This document shows positions 1 to 13,330 of a stretch of 64,000 bases of DNA, piece by piece; position 1 is the first letter of the stretch; each line of letters starts with the position of its first letter. The position numbers were made by a program, and so were the translations under genes. Source of the DNA: Glandiceps talaboti (lineage: Eukaryota > Hemichordata > Enteropneusta > Spengelidae). The stretch covers positions 1,002,501 to 1,066,500 of the forward strand of contig NC_135569.1 of assembly GCF_964340395.1 (NCBI RefSeq), given 5' to 3'. The notes beneath the pieces were generated by a model. That model ran no database searches and was not told the DNA's origin. It worked only from the letters and a program-made list of their open reading frames with translations.

Positions 1-57
1 TTTCAAGTTGATAGTTTATTATCACCATTTCCTCTCATCTGACATCTATCAACTATA

Positions 58-361
58 CCTGTATGGATTTATGTCTTAGTTTGCAAATACTACTTAAACA
101 ATGTATCAAGATCAGTGAGACTGATCACACGGCCAGGTTTTATGTTGAGATAGTCACAATAAAGATATCACACAAACATCATGTTCACAGTGACTCTGTA
201 TTGTATTAATAATGATAACAAAAATATATACAAATATAACAATATACAGAGCAGACACTGTGTAAATGATGTTTGTGTGTTATCTTTATTGTGTCTAACT
301 AAATCAGTCTCCCTGATCTTGATACATGCATTTGCAAGCTAAGACGAAATCTCCTGTAGTT
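58..361. mobile_element. Foldback (MITE-like) element with long imperfect inverted arms
   Basis: The left part (about 58-200) and the right part (about 252-361) are reverse complements of each other over most of their length. Shared blocks include GTCTTAG near 73 with CTAAGAC near 339, TGTATCAAGATCAG with CTGATCTTGATACA, and CACAATAAAGAT with ATCTTTATTGTG. The centre is AT-rich and itself nearly palindromic (ACTCTGTATTG with CAATATACAGAG). There is no open reading frame of note. This is the shape of a non-autonomous foldback or MITE element. I could not identify target-site duplications or a superfamily. Confidence 0.6.
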
Positions 362-667
362 CGTCCAATTTTCGATATGGATAAAGATTTCAAAGAAACC
401 ACATCACAACTCTAAACATTTTCTATCTCAGTTATATTTTACGATGTGTGGAACTTTCTTACTCACTACTTGGCTTCCAGCGTTGAAGTATGAAAATATT
501 TAGGTGTCATTCATGCACTGATACTAGTATCATGTTGTCTGTGTTGCATTACCTTTTTTAAAAAAAAGGTTCAAATTATTTGTTCAAAGTAGAGAAGGTT
601 GAATATATTTTCATTTTGAAATGTAAAAGGAATTTATTCATAGATACCAAGACAATTCTTATGGGGT
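362..667. other. Intergenic, nothing recognised
   Basis: AT-rich sequence with short A and T runs. I see no gene, RNA or structured repeat. Confidence 0.5.
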
Positions 668-843
668 AGAGAGCTTCTTGAGATAGTAACATCAAGACAA
701 ATCTCTGGGCAAGAGAGCTTCTTGAGATAGTAACACCAAGCCAAGTCTCTGGGTTAGAGAGCTTCTTGAGATAGTAACACCAAGACAAATCTGTGGGTTA
801 GAGAGCTTCTTGAGATAGTAACACCAAGACAAGTCTCTGTATC
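668..843 (+). repeat. 44-bp tandem repeat, four copies
   Basis: AGAGAGCTTCTTGAGATAGT starts at 668, 712, 756 and 800, an exact 44-bp period. The copies differ by a few substitutions (for example CATCAAGAC against CACCAAGAC). The unit has no coding meaning. Confidence 0.85.
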
Positions 844-1450
844 ACCAGGGATTTTGGTTGTCGTTACGTAATACTTTTCAAACTTCAGGTATGAACGATA
901 CAACCCTGAAATGTTACTTCGTATTATCTCAATCGAACCACACACGTGTTGTGCCTCTGGTATTAGTAACTCGGTTTCGATTTATCATTCAAGCATTCAC
1001 GGCTTGTCTCGATGTCGATGCAGAACTGTAAAACAATGTAATCACTACAGTGAATGAATCTTACTAATTCTTTTTCAAACTTACATTCCTGCGTCGTTCC
1101 CAATGGAATGCCCTATACACGTCGTCGTCTGAATGCTTTCTTTTGATCGGCGTGGACACTGATGGAGTCCCTGACATTGTGCATGTCAGACAAGATGGAC
1201 TTTTAACGAGTTTCTTTAATTGCTTTTAACGACATTTGTCCAAAATACACCTACCTCCCGCCACGTGTAATGGTATTTTTTATAGAATCTTTCAGCTCAG
1301 TAGATACACTTTTATAAGTTCCTAATTTAGATTACTTATTTTGATGGCAACTGGGTTGTGTTTCTATGACTGATGAGATCTGTACACACACAGACAAGGA
1401 AGAAACAATTACTTTAATACTGGTTGAAATTCCCCTCTCCCTCTCCCTAA

Positions 1451-1455
<5 letters not shown>
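844..1455. other. Intergenic, nothing recognised
   Basis: Unique-looking sequence without a convincing reading frame, RNA gene or repeat. Confidence 0.5.
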
Positions 1456-2650
<1,195 letters not shown>

Positions 2651-4784
2651 AAACCCGTGGGCTTCTTGCGCAACGTGCGTAGTATGTTTCAGTGTTTGTA
2701 AAATGAAAAGAGAAAAAATTGGCAGGTTTGTACAAAGTAGTCCCCGAGGCCTTCTACCGTGGCAATCTGATCGCAGTTATCGGGTGTGGTGGTGTGTAAA
2801 ATCTTTTGGATTGTGATGCAGTGAACGACAAGTGACTTTTCTGCATGACATCCACACTTGTGACTTAAAACAATTTAAGATTAATTGATCCCAGCTACGG
2901 TCAGAATAACCCGGAGGGGTAAGACCTTCGGAGACATGTTTGCCAACTGTTTGTATACCATTCACTTTCCCCTACTCCATCATGTCACTGTCAGTTTGCA
3001 TGGTCCTGGGATAAGGGCTGCTTCTTCCCCCGATTTGGTCAATACGGGCACGCATTGTCCACTTTTCATAGTAACATTATTTTCACGTATGAATACCCGC
3101 ATCAGCCGTCCCACAACATTTGAAACTGCAGCAGTGAAAATACTGATTTTTGTGAAACTGTCGAAATATTTGTCATTTATGTAAATAGGTGGATACTACA
3201 AGATACATGTAAGCAAAGTATCTTCAGAACTCGATTAAATCCATATTTCTATAATGACACTTGGGTTTTTTTGTGCGATTCAGCATTAGTTTCCAGTTTT
3301 CATTCAGTGGAAGTGTCATTCTGGGTAATACAAAAAGTATATTTTGTTTCCATCCAGTGTAATGTCATTGTAAGGTCGTGTTTGAAACGTAACCGTTATG
3401 GTTGGTTGGTTTGTTTACGAAAAAAATAGAAAGCGCCACTCCCAGATATTGTGAATAGCATAATGCAAACTTTAGAATGATTGAATTTTACTAGATACGG
3501 TAAGACGGAGAGTATGTTTCACTGTCAGATGGATAGCATAGGTTGTAGCATTGCCCGTTGGCGTATAGAGACGTGTAGTTCTACGACGATGTGCTAACAA
3601 TGCCAAAAAGAACGATTTGATTGCCATGAAGACATACATTCACATATAATTGTTTGATTATATATAAAGTTGTATCTCACCCGATTGAAAAAGTTTAAGT
3701 AAAAGCTTAATACTTGGTGTCACAGACATGAACGCCTTAAAGTTAACAGTTATTAGTAAATCTCAAGAAAGCTGGCACATTGTAGTCAGTGTGCTCGGGG
3801 CATCTTAATTCAGACCGGCCCACACACTTCCTTCCTAATGTGGTCTATTCACGCCTGATTAATAATCTTGACAATCTGAAATTGTCATCATTAACTTTAT
3901 TCTTTGTAATATTCAAAACTACAGCAACCCATGCTAACGATTAAATAAATCATCTACTTTGGTATTTCAAACTGAAAACAAACAGGTACCGTTTTCGAAT
4001 TTTAAAAAATCGTTTTTAAATCGGCCAAATGTACTATTTGATTGAATCGAGATAATCGCGACAACAGCTAATGTTTCTGTAAAGTGTGCAAGTTATAGAT
4101 AATCCAGGTCCTATGAAATGTAGTAAAGCATCGAAATTTCGAGATATAAATAAGACTTTTACAGTAGTGAGAAGTATATAGGTGCACCGTGTGTACGACA
4201 AAACGACCACAAAGGTTTCTATATCATAGTTTTCTGTACACTGTAGGTCCTTCAAGAAATCTTATTGTTTAGGCGTAGTTATTTATTAGTATTTTACGTA
4301 AATTACTCATATCATTCCAGGTGCGTCTGTGTTGGCGTGAGTCACGGATTTTGTGTGTGTGTCATTATTTCTTTGTGGTTCCCTTGCAAGTTATTTTTAG
4401 AACGCCAAGACTCTCTCAAAACAACTTGTTCCGATGGCAGGGGGGGGTGTGATACAAGTAGGGAAAACCCCGGGGGAAAACAAGTACTGCACTGTTTAAA
4501 TTTAGAGCAAGATAATTGCTAATTTGGAAATGATGGGATATATCATACAGAATCGTGTATCGTTATTGTTTGTAAAATATACGTAAGGTGCCTTTTATAC
4601 AGCGTCGACTGTTTTCCGTTTTAGCTTCTTTTTTTTTAGTTTGTTTGTTTTTTGTTTGTTTGTTTGTTTGTTTTCCATGTGTGGTTAGACTAGATGTAGC
4701 CGTGATGTGTGTGAAAACGAATTTAATTTTTTTGAATTTTCATTTCGTTTGAAAACTCCATTCATTAGATTTACACAGACATAC

Positions 4785-4801
4785 ACACACGTGTATGTGT
4801 A

Positions 4802-4886
<85 letters not shown>
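4785..4886. repeat. GT/TA microsatellite
   Basis: (GT)n passing into a (TA)n tract of more than 70 bp. The matching tract in copy 2 has a different length and structure. Confidence 0.95.
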
Positions 4887-4889
<3 letters not shown>

Positions 4890-5125
4890 CATGTAAATGT
4901 AGTCAGCCTCTACCCTGAACTGAGACTTAATCTTTAGTGAAAGGGCCGTGACAGTACTGCGCAAGCGTATTGTGACGTCATTGTTCTTATCGCTGACAAT
5001 AGTCAGAATTACTGTATTTCTGTCTATTGTTTGTGTGTGTTTTTTTTATTGTGAATTTTAAAGAGTGAAAGTATTGCCGTCTACACCCGTCGTCAATCAT
5101 TCCCTATAGGTCATACATATTCACT

Positions 5126-5237
5126 TGTCTGTGTTTTAGGGTGTATATATGACTGTCTGTGTTTTAGGGTGTATATATGACTGTCTGTGTTTTAGGGTGT
5201 ATATATGACTGTCTGTGTTTTAGGGTGTATATATGAC
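5126..5237 (+). repeat. 28-bp tandem repeat, four copies
   Basis: TGTCTGTGTTTTAGGG followed by TGTATATATGAC is repeated four times exactly. The matching place in copy 2 (10353-10380) holds a single unit, so copy number differs between the two alleles or copies. Confidence 0.9.
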
Positions 5238-5487
5238 TGTCTGTCTGTCTCAGGCTATCAACCCGTCTGTATCTATTGTATTTGTATTCATGGGTATGTG
5301 TCTTGATTTTTCGTGAACTATGTGTGTCTATTTTATTTAAGTTCTCGTGATACATTTGGTAGTTGCTTTGTGTATCTGTATTAGTTATTTCGTACGTGTA
5401 TATGTGTGTGTGGTTTGATTTTTGAAATTTTGTTTGCGCTTTGATTTTGAAATTTTGTTTGCGCTTTGCGCGTATGTGAGTTTACGT

Positions 5488-5609
5488 TTGTATGTATGTA
5501 TGTATGTATGTATGTATGTATGTAGGTAGGTAGGTAGGTAGGTAGGTAGGTAGGTAGGTAGGTAGGTAGGTAGGTAGGTAGGTAGGTAGGTAGGTAGGTA
5601 GGTAGGTAT
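5488..5609. repeat. TATG/TAGG compound microsatellite
   Basis: A short (TATG)n stretch followed by (TAGG)n. In copy 2 the TATG part is split by a ~137-bp insertion at 10681-10817. Confidence 0.95.
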
Positions 5610-7741
5610 CTTTACATTTATTAGTTCGTACACGTGTGTGCACGTTTGGCTATATGAGAGAACTTATTCCTATAAACGCACCTGGAGTAAGGGGTATTAC
5701 TTGTAAACTCCTCTCAGGTCTGTTGTCACCCGAACCATTGATATATTAGTGAGACTAATACACCCATTCTACAGTTAAGATCGACCCACTAAATTACGAT
5801 GTGTCGAATTACTTCTAGTCTAGTTCATATACGATATCGTTACGATTTACTTATAAATTACCCTCACCTGATCAATATTTGCTCAAGTTTGGTGTTTTCG
5901 CTTGTTTTCATTCACCCAAATCCTAGTACCGGAACTACGGTGTACTTGTCGTGTTGTCTGTGTTTTGTAACGCCCTGTTATGATTTGGATACCAACCATA
6001 TACGGTCTGGTCACTTTCTTTGTGTTACGATTCGATCGATGTCTTCGTTTCATAGTCACCACCCTGGTCATCAGGTCAGTCAGTCAGTAGGGCAATCAGT
6101 TCATTATCACCATCAACTCAATCATCACCGACACCACCACCGTCGTCGTCATCACCATCACTTTGCACAGATCGTGGAAGTGCAATAGAAATAATTTTGG
6201 TTTCCATAGTGATGCAGACAATGACAAGAGATTCGATCGTTTACCAAAGTTGCCTTTTCACACTCGCACGAACTACTTAGTAATAGAACGTTGCCACATT
6301 CATTTCCTTGTTTACCCATTTTCTCACCCAGGCTACATGAGAGCCGACAATTCCATATAAAAGACAATGGTCATATGTGACATCGAAACAATGCCGATGT
6401 ATAACTATAATTATGCTAATTAGATCTTCTTTTGGGCTTTATTGCAGAGAGAGTAAGACAAATTCAAGAGAAACTCGAAGAGTTCATTGAGGCACTCAGC
6501 AAAGAAAAGTGAAATGGTACAAATGGAAATCGTGTGACTTCGGAACTACCTTGCGAACTTGTCACGAAAATCAACTTTTGAGTCCAAACTTCGTGATTTA
6601 GTCAGTTTGTCAAATATTTACGACCGAAACGCTTTGCAAAATATTACACTAAACCATAACCATGGTAACCTGAAATGAACAAGTGATTGTTTTATGAACT
6701 GTCTTCTCGTACATGCTACCAACCCTTCAATCGGACAGTTTTGAACTTAAAGAGTCAAGTCCCAGAGATAATAGTATATCCCATGGTTTGTTATGTGATT
6801 GCTATGTGTATGACAAATGGCGTGAGTGAAATGATATCTCAATTCTACTGAATATTACTTGAGTGATGTGGGAGATACGATTTCGCGGGGGGGGGGGGGG
6901 GGGGGGGGGCAAAAGTACCACTATAAAACTCGACAATATTTCTGCGAAGAATTATCACTCCCTCGCATCTTTGCGAGGCTATGTCAGAAACGACATTTCC
7001 TCACATGAGATATATTGGTATGACACTCACAGCCTCCTACAATATTTCATTTCCTCCCGAACATTCTGGAAATGAAATATCGCGAGAGACTGCGAGATTC
7101 TCATATACCTTATGCTAGGAATTTTTTTTTTCTAACATAATTTTGCAAAGCTGTCAGGAAATGATAATTCCATTATAATGAGAGATATATGATTTTGAAA
7201 TTATATCAATTGCCAGTTATCAATATCTTTTGGATTGTAAGGTGTGGTTTTTTTCAAACTAATTTATTTACAATATTCAGTGGAGCTTTGCATCATTTTG
7301 TACGAATATATTATTTTCTTTCTTTTTTGTAAAATAATGAACAGTTGTATTAGTAGTATACTTCATACATCTGTAATTCAGGTTAAAAAAATTAACATTG
7401 ACAGTTTTTTGGGAGTGTCACTAGTGGATCATATCTTTAAACATATGCAACATTTATACAGCCAATCTCGATGAACTGTTAAAACGTTTGACGTTTCTAA
7501 CAGACGGAGACAAATCTCACAACAAACCTCGCCAGGAAATGGTGAATGAATCGGCTCGAAAAGTATTAATACGAACACATTCTAACGAACGGGGACGAAT
7601 CTCGTAACAAAACTTGTTCCGAATTTTCAAGATACCCACTGGACTGATTGGCGCCAAAAGTAAAATAAAAATGTACATTTCAAACCAACAGAGACAAAAC
7701 TGACAGGAAAACTTTCTTAGGAATTCTACACACTGATTCTG

Positions 7742-7841
7742 NNNNNNNNNNNNNNNNNNNNNNNNNNNNNNNNNNNNNNNNNNNNNNNNNNNNNNNNNNN
7801 NNNNNNNNNNNNNNNNNNNNNNNNNNNNNNNNNNNNNNNNN
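7742..7841. other. Assembly gap of exactly 100 N
   Basis: One hundred N bases, a placeholder gap size. The sequence on the left is the end of copy 1 and the sequence on the right is the beginning of copy 2, so the gap joins two contigs that overlap by about 5.1 kb. Confidence 0.98.
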
Positions 7842-9979
7842 AAACCCGTGGGCTTCTTGCGCAACGTGCGTAGTATGTTTCAGTGTTTGTAAAATGAAAA
7901 GAGAAAAAATTGGCAGGTTTGTACAAAGTAGTCCCCGAGGCCTTCTACCGTGGCAATCTGATCGCAGTTATCGGGTGTGGTGGTGTGTAAAATCTTTTGG
8001 ATTGTGATGCAGTGAACGACAAGTGACTTTTCTGCATGACATCCACACTTGTGACTTAAAACAATTTAAGATTAATTGATCCCAGCTACGGTCAGAATAA
8101 CCCGGAGGGGTAAGACCTTCGGAGACATGTTTGCCAACTGTTTGTATACCATTCACTTTCCCCTACTCCATCATGTCACTGTCAGTTTGCATGGTCCTGG
8201 GATAAGGGCTGCTTCTTCCCCCGATTTGGTCAATACGGGCACGCATTGTCCACTTTTCATAGTAACATTATTTTCACGTATGAATACCCGCATCAGCCGT
8301 CCCACAACACTTGAAACTGCAGCAGTGAAAATACTGATTTTTGTGAAACTGTCGAAATATTTGTCATTTATGTAAATAGGTGGATACTACAAGATACATG
8401 TCAGCAAAGTATCTTCACAACTCGATGAAATCCATATTTCTATAATAACACTTGGGGGTTTTTTTTGTGCGATTCAGCATTAGTTTCCAGTTTTGATTCA
8501 GTGGAAGTGTCATTCTGGGTAATACAAAAAGTATATTACGTTTCCATCCAGTGTAATGTCATTGTAAGGTCGTGTGTTTGAAACGTAACCGTTATGGTTG
8601 GTTGGTTTGTTTACGAAAAAAATAGAAAGCGCCACTCCCAGATATTGTGAATAGCATAATGCAAACTTTAGAAATTTTACTAGGTACGGTAAGACGGAGA
8701 GTATGTTTCACTGTCAGACGGATAGCATAGGTTGTAGCATTGCCCGTTGGCGTATAGAGACGCGTAGTTCTACGACGATGTGCTAACAATGCCAAAAAGA
8801 ACGATTTGATTGCCATGAAGACATACATTCACATAATTGTTTGATTATATATAAAGTTGTATCTCACCCCATTGAAAAAGTTTAAGTAAAAGCTTAATAC
8901 TTGGTGTCACAGACATGAACGCCTTAAAGTTAACAGTTATTAGTAAATCTCAAGAAAGTTGGCACATTGTAGTCAGTGTGCTCGGGGCATCTTAATTCAG
9001 ACCGGCCCAAACACTTCCTTCCTAATGTGGTCTATTCACGCCTGATTAATAATCTTGACAAAATTGTCATCATTAACTTTATTCTTTGTAATATTCAAAA
9101 CTACAGCAACCCATGCTAACGATTAAATAAATCATCTACTTTGGTATTTCAAACTGAAAACAAACAGGTACCGTTTTCGAATTTAAAAAAAATCGTTTTT
9201 AAATTGGCCAAATGTACTATTTAATTGAAGCGAGATCATCGCGACAACAGCTAATGTTTCTGTAAAGTGTGCAAGTTATAGATAAATCCAGGTCCTATGA
9301 AATGTAGTAAAGCATCGAAATTTCGAGATATAAATAAGACTTTTACAGCAGGGAGAAGTATATAGGTGCACCGTGTGTACGACAAAACGACCACATCCGA
9401 AAGGTTTCTATATCATAGTTTTCTGTACACTGTAGGTCCTTCAAGAAATCTTATTTTTTAGGCGTAGTTATTTGTCAGTGGATTTTACGTAAATTACTCA
9501 TATCATTCCAGGTGCGTCTGTGTCGGCGTGAGTCACGGATTTTGTGTGTGTGTCATGATTTCTTTGTGGTCCCTTGCAGGTTATTTTTAGAAAGCCAAGA
9601 CTCTCTCAAAACAACTTGTTCCGATGGCAGGGGGGGGGGGGTGTGATACAAGTAGGGAAAACCCCGGGGGAAAACAAGTACTGCACTGTTTAAATTTAGA
9701 GCAAGATAATTGCTAATTTGGAAATGGTGGGATATATCATACAGAATCGTGTATCGTTATTGTTTGTAAAATATACCTAAGGTGCCTTTTATACAGCGTC
9801 GACTGTTTTCCGTTTTAGCTTTGTTTGTTTTTTTGTTTTTTGTTTGTTTGTTTGTTTGTTTGTTTGCCATGTGTGGTTAGGCTAGATGTAACCGTGAAGT
9901 GTGTGAAAACGAATTTAATTTTTTAAATTGACATTTCGTTTGAAAACTCCCATTCATTAGATTTACACAGACATACACA

Positions 9980-10019
9980 CATGTGTATGTGTGTGTGTAT
10001 GTGTGTATGTGTATGTGTA

Positions 10020-10100
<81 letters not shown>

Positions 10101-10112
10101 ATATATAATATG
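9980..10112. repeat. GT/TA microsatellite (copy 2)
   Basis: Allelic counterpart of 4785-4886. The GT part is longer and the tract ends with an imperfect ATAC/ATGT segment. Confidence 0.9.
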
Positions 10113-10624
10113 TGAATGTAAATGTAGTCAGCCTCTACCCTGAACTGGGACTTAATCTTTAGTGAAAGGGCCGTGACAGTACTGCGCAAGCGTATTGTGA
10201 CGTCATTGTTCTTATCGCTGACAATAGTCAGAATTACTGTATTTCTGTCTATTGTTTGTGTGTGTGTTTTTTTTATTGTGAATTTTAAAGAGTGAAAGTA
10301 TTGCCGTCTACACCCGTCGTCAGTCATTCCCTATAGGTCATACATATTCACTTGTCTGTGTTTTAGGGTGTATATATGACTGTCTGTCTGTCTCAGGCTA
10401 TCAACCCGTCTGTATCTATTGTATTTGTCTTCATGGGTATGTGTCTTGATTTTTCGTGAACTATGTGTGTCTATTTTATTTAAGTTCTCGTGATGCATTT
10501 GGTAGTTGCTTGTGTATTATTTATTCGTACGTGTATATGTGTGTGTGTGGTTTGATTTTTGAAATTTTGTTTGCGCTTCGATTTTGAAATTTTGTTTGCG
10601 CTTTGCGCGTATGTGAGTTTACGT

Positions 10625-10880
10625 TTGTATGTATGTATGTATGTATGTATGTATGTATGTATGTATGTATGTATGTATGTTATTTAGAAATGTTAGGGTT
10701 TTCACCTGGCATTTCTCTGTCTCGCCAATTTTTCCTTTGAAAAAGAATATTTATTCGAAACGTCAGATTTAACAGCTATATATACGGACTGGTTTATTAG
10801 TTCCTTATGCATTTCTATGTATGTATGTATGTATGTATGTAGGTAGGTAGGTAGGTAGGTAGGTAGGTAGGTAGGTAGGT
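10625..10880. repeat. TATG/TAGG microsatellite split by an insertion
   Basis: (TATG)n at 10625-10680, then an insert of about 137 bp, then (TATG)n and (TAGG)n to about 10880. Copy 1 has the same microsatellite uninterrupted at 5488-5609. Confidence 0.9.
10681..10817 (+). mobile_element. Short interspersed insert with a GAAACGTC hairpin core and TGTA tail
   Basis: Present in copy 2 only. The section from 10734 (CCTTTGAAAAAGAAT, then ATTCGAAACGTC, then ATACGGACTGG and TTCCTTATGCAT) aligns with 22754 onward. In both places it runs straight into a (TGTA)n tract. GAAT and ATTC around a four-base loop can form a stem just before GAAACGTC. Two dispersed copies and presence/absence between otherwise matching sequences indicate a mobile or formerly mobile element. 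The family is not identified. A Penelope-like or other retroelement 3' end is one possibility. Confidence 0.55.
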
Positions 10881-12899
10881 ATCTTTACATTTCTTAATTC
10901 GTACACGTGTGTGCACGTTTGGCTATATGAGAGAACTTATTCCTATAAACGCACCTGGAGTAAGGGGTATTACTTGTAAACTCCTCTCAGGTCTGTTGTC
11001 ACCCGAACCATTGATATATTAGTGACATTAATACACCCATTCTACAGTTAAGATCGACCCACTAAATTACGACGTGTCGAATTACTTCTAGTCTAGTTCC
11101 TATACGATATCGTTACGATTTACTTATAAATTACCCTCACCTGATCAATATTAGCTCAAGTTTGGTGTTTTCGTTTGTTTTCATTCACCCAAATCCTAGT
11201 ACCGAAACTACGGTGTACTTGTCGTGTTGTCTGTGTTTTGTAACGCCCTATTATGATTTGGATACCAACCATATACGGTCTGGTCACTTTCTTTGTGTTA
11301 CGATTCGATCGATGTCTTCGTTTCATAGTCACCACCCTGGTCATTAGGTCAGTCAGTCAGTAGGGCAATCAGTTCATTATCACCATCAACTCAATCATCA
11401 CCGACACCACCACCGTCGTCATCACCATCACTTTGCACAAATCGTGGAAGTGCAATAGAAATAATTTTGGTTTCCATAGTGATGCAGACAATGACAAGAG
11501 ATTCGATCGTTTACCAAAGTTGCCTTTTCACACTCGCACGAACTACTTAGTAATAGAACGTTGCCACATTCATTTCCTTGTTTACCCATTTTTCTCACCC
11601 ACTTACTTTGCCAGGCTACATGAGAGCCGACAATTCCATATAAAAGACAATAGTCATATGTGACATCGAAACAATGCCGATGTATAACTATAATTATGCT
11701 AATTAGATCTTCTTTTGGGCTTTATTGCAGAGAGAGTAAGACAAATTCAAGAGAAACTCGAAGAGTTCATTGAGGCACTCAGCAAAGAAAAGTGAAATGG
11801 TACAAATGGAAATCGTGTGACTTCGGAACTACCTTGCGAACTTGTCACGAAAATCAACTTTTGAGTCCAAACTTCGTGATTTAGTCAGTTTGTCAAATAT
11901 TTACGACCGAAACGCTTTGCAACATATTACACTAAACCATAACCATGGTAACCTGAAATGAACAAGTGATTGTTTTATGAACTGTCTTCTCGTACATGCT
12001 ACCAACCCTTCAATCGGACAGTTTTGAACTTAAAGAGTCAAGTCCCAGAGATAATAGTATATCCCATGGTTTGTTATGTGATTGCTATGTGTATGACAAA
12101 TGGCGTGAGTGAAATGATATCTCAATTCTACTGAATATTACTTGAGTGATGTGGGAGATACGATTTCGCGGGGGGGGGGGGGGGGCAAAAGTACCACTAT
12201 AAAACTCGACAATATTTCTGCGAAGAATTAGCACTCCCTCGCATCTTTGCGAGGCTATGTGAGAAACGACATTTCCTCACATGAGATATATTGGTATGAC
12301 ACTCACAGCCTCCTACAATATTTCATTTCCTCCCGAACATTCTGGAAATGAAATATCGCGAGAGACTGCGAGATTCTCATATACCTTATGCTAGGAAATT
12401 TCTTTTTCTAACATAATTTTGCAAAGCTGTCAGGAAATGATAATTCCATTATAATGAGAGATATATGATTTTGAAATTATATCAATTGCCAGTTATCAAT
12501 ATCTTTTGGATTGTAAGGTGTGGTTTTTTTCAAACTAATTTATTTACAATATTCAGTGGAGCTTTGCAGCATTTTGTACGAATATATTATTTTCTTTCTT
12601 TTTTGTAAAATAATGAACAGTTGTATTACTAGTATACGTCATACATCTGTAATTCAGGTTAAAAAAATTAACATTGACAGTTTTTTTGGGAGTGTCACTA
12701 GTGGATCATATCTTTAAAATATGCAACATTTATACAGCCAATCTCGATGAACTGTTATAACTTTTGACGTTTCTAACAGACGGAGACAAATCTCACAACA
12801 AACCTCGCCAGGAAATGGTGAATGAATCGGCTCGAAAAGTATTAATACGAACACTTTCTAACGAACGGGGACGAATCTCGTAACAAAACTTGTTCCAAA

Positions 12900-13330
12900 T
12901 TTTCAAGATACCCACTGGACTGATTGGCGCCAAAAGTAAAATAAAAATGTACATTTCAAACCAACAGAGACAAAACTGACAGGAAAACTTTCTTAGGAAT
13001 TCTACACACTGATTCTGAACTGGCGCCAAATCGAGTACATTCCTTTAACCGACGAAGACTAAATAACAGCAACACTTTTCAGAAATTCTGTACGCTGTGA
13101 TGTGGCGCCAAAAGTAATTATTACGTACGTTTCTAATCGTCAGAGACAACTAGAGACAAAACTTCTAAGAAAGTGTGTACACTGGTTATGAATTGGCGCC
13201 AAAAATATATGCTTGAGTACATTTCGAACCGACGGAGACACAAACAAAAGAAAAACTTTCAGGAAACTCGTCACTTTGTGTTCGTTGGTGACGAAGTCTA
13301 CATTTCAAATAGTCGCACATGCGTAATTGT
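12900..13330 (+). repeat. Decayed ~80-100-bp tandem array with conserved GGCGCC palindrome
   Basis: GGCGCC within TGGCGCCAAA occurs at 12926, 13022, 13104 and 13195, spacings of 96, 82 and 91 bp. Each unit also has GTACATTTC-like, GACGGAGAC-like and AAACTTTCAGGAA-like blocks, strongly diverged between units. Related blocks start about 12770. The array begins inside copy 2 (and at 7490-7741 in copy 1) and continues past its end. The short open frames across it have no recognisable product. Confidence 0.65.

Larger units (their letters stand above)
2651..7741 (+). repeat. Copy 1 of a ~5.1-kb duplicated block (probable allelic contig end)
   Basis: This block is repeated in the same order and orientation at 7842-13017, with about 1-3% scattered substitutions, small indels and different microsatellite lengths. 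It ends exactly at the first base before the N gap, with the sequence CACTGATTCTG, which recurs at 13007-13017. It contains no supported gene. Short open frames at 2885-3184 and 6163-6360 recur in copy 2 and show no known domain. The pattern is that of two overlapping contigs placed end to end across a gap. A true tandem duplication is less likely. Confidence 0.9.
7842..13017 (+). repeat. Copy 2 of the ~5.1-kb duplicated block (probable allelic contig start)
   Basis: Starts at the first base after the gap with AAACCCGTGGGCTTCTTGCG, which matches 2651 onward, and follows copy 1 to 13017. It differs by single substitutions (for example CATTTGAAAC against CACTTGAAAC), a shorter G run (16 at 12170-12185 against 23 at 6887-6909), one 28-bp unit instead of four, and an extra ~137-bp insert at 10681-10817. 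No gene is supported in it. Confidence 0.9.

Noticed and set aside
2885-8375. Paired 99-codon frames at 2885-3184 and 8076-8375 as a duplicated gene
   Set aside because: They are the same short frame in both halves of the contig overlap, with no recognisable domain.
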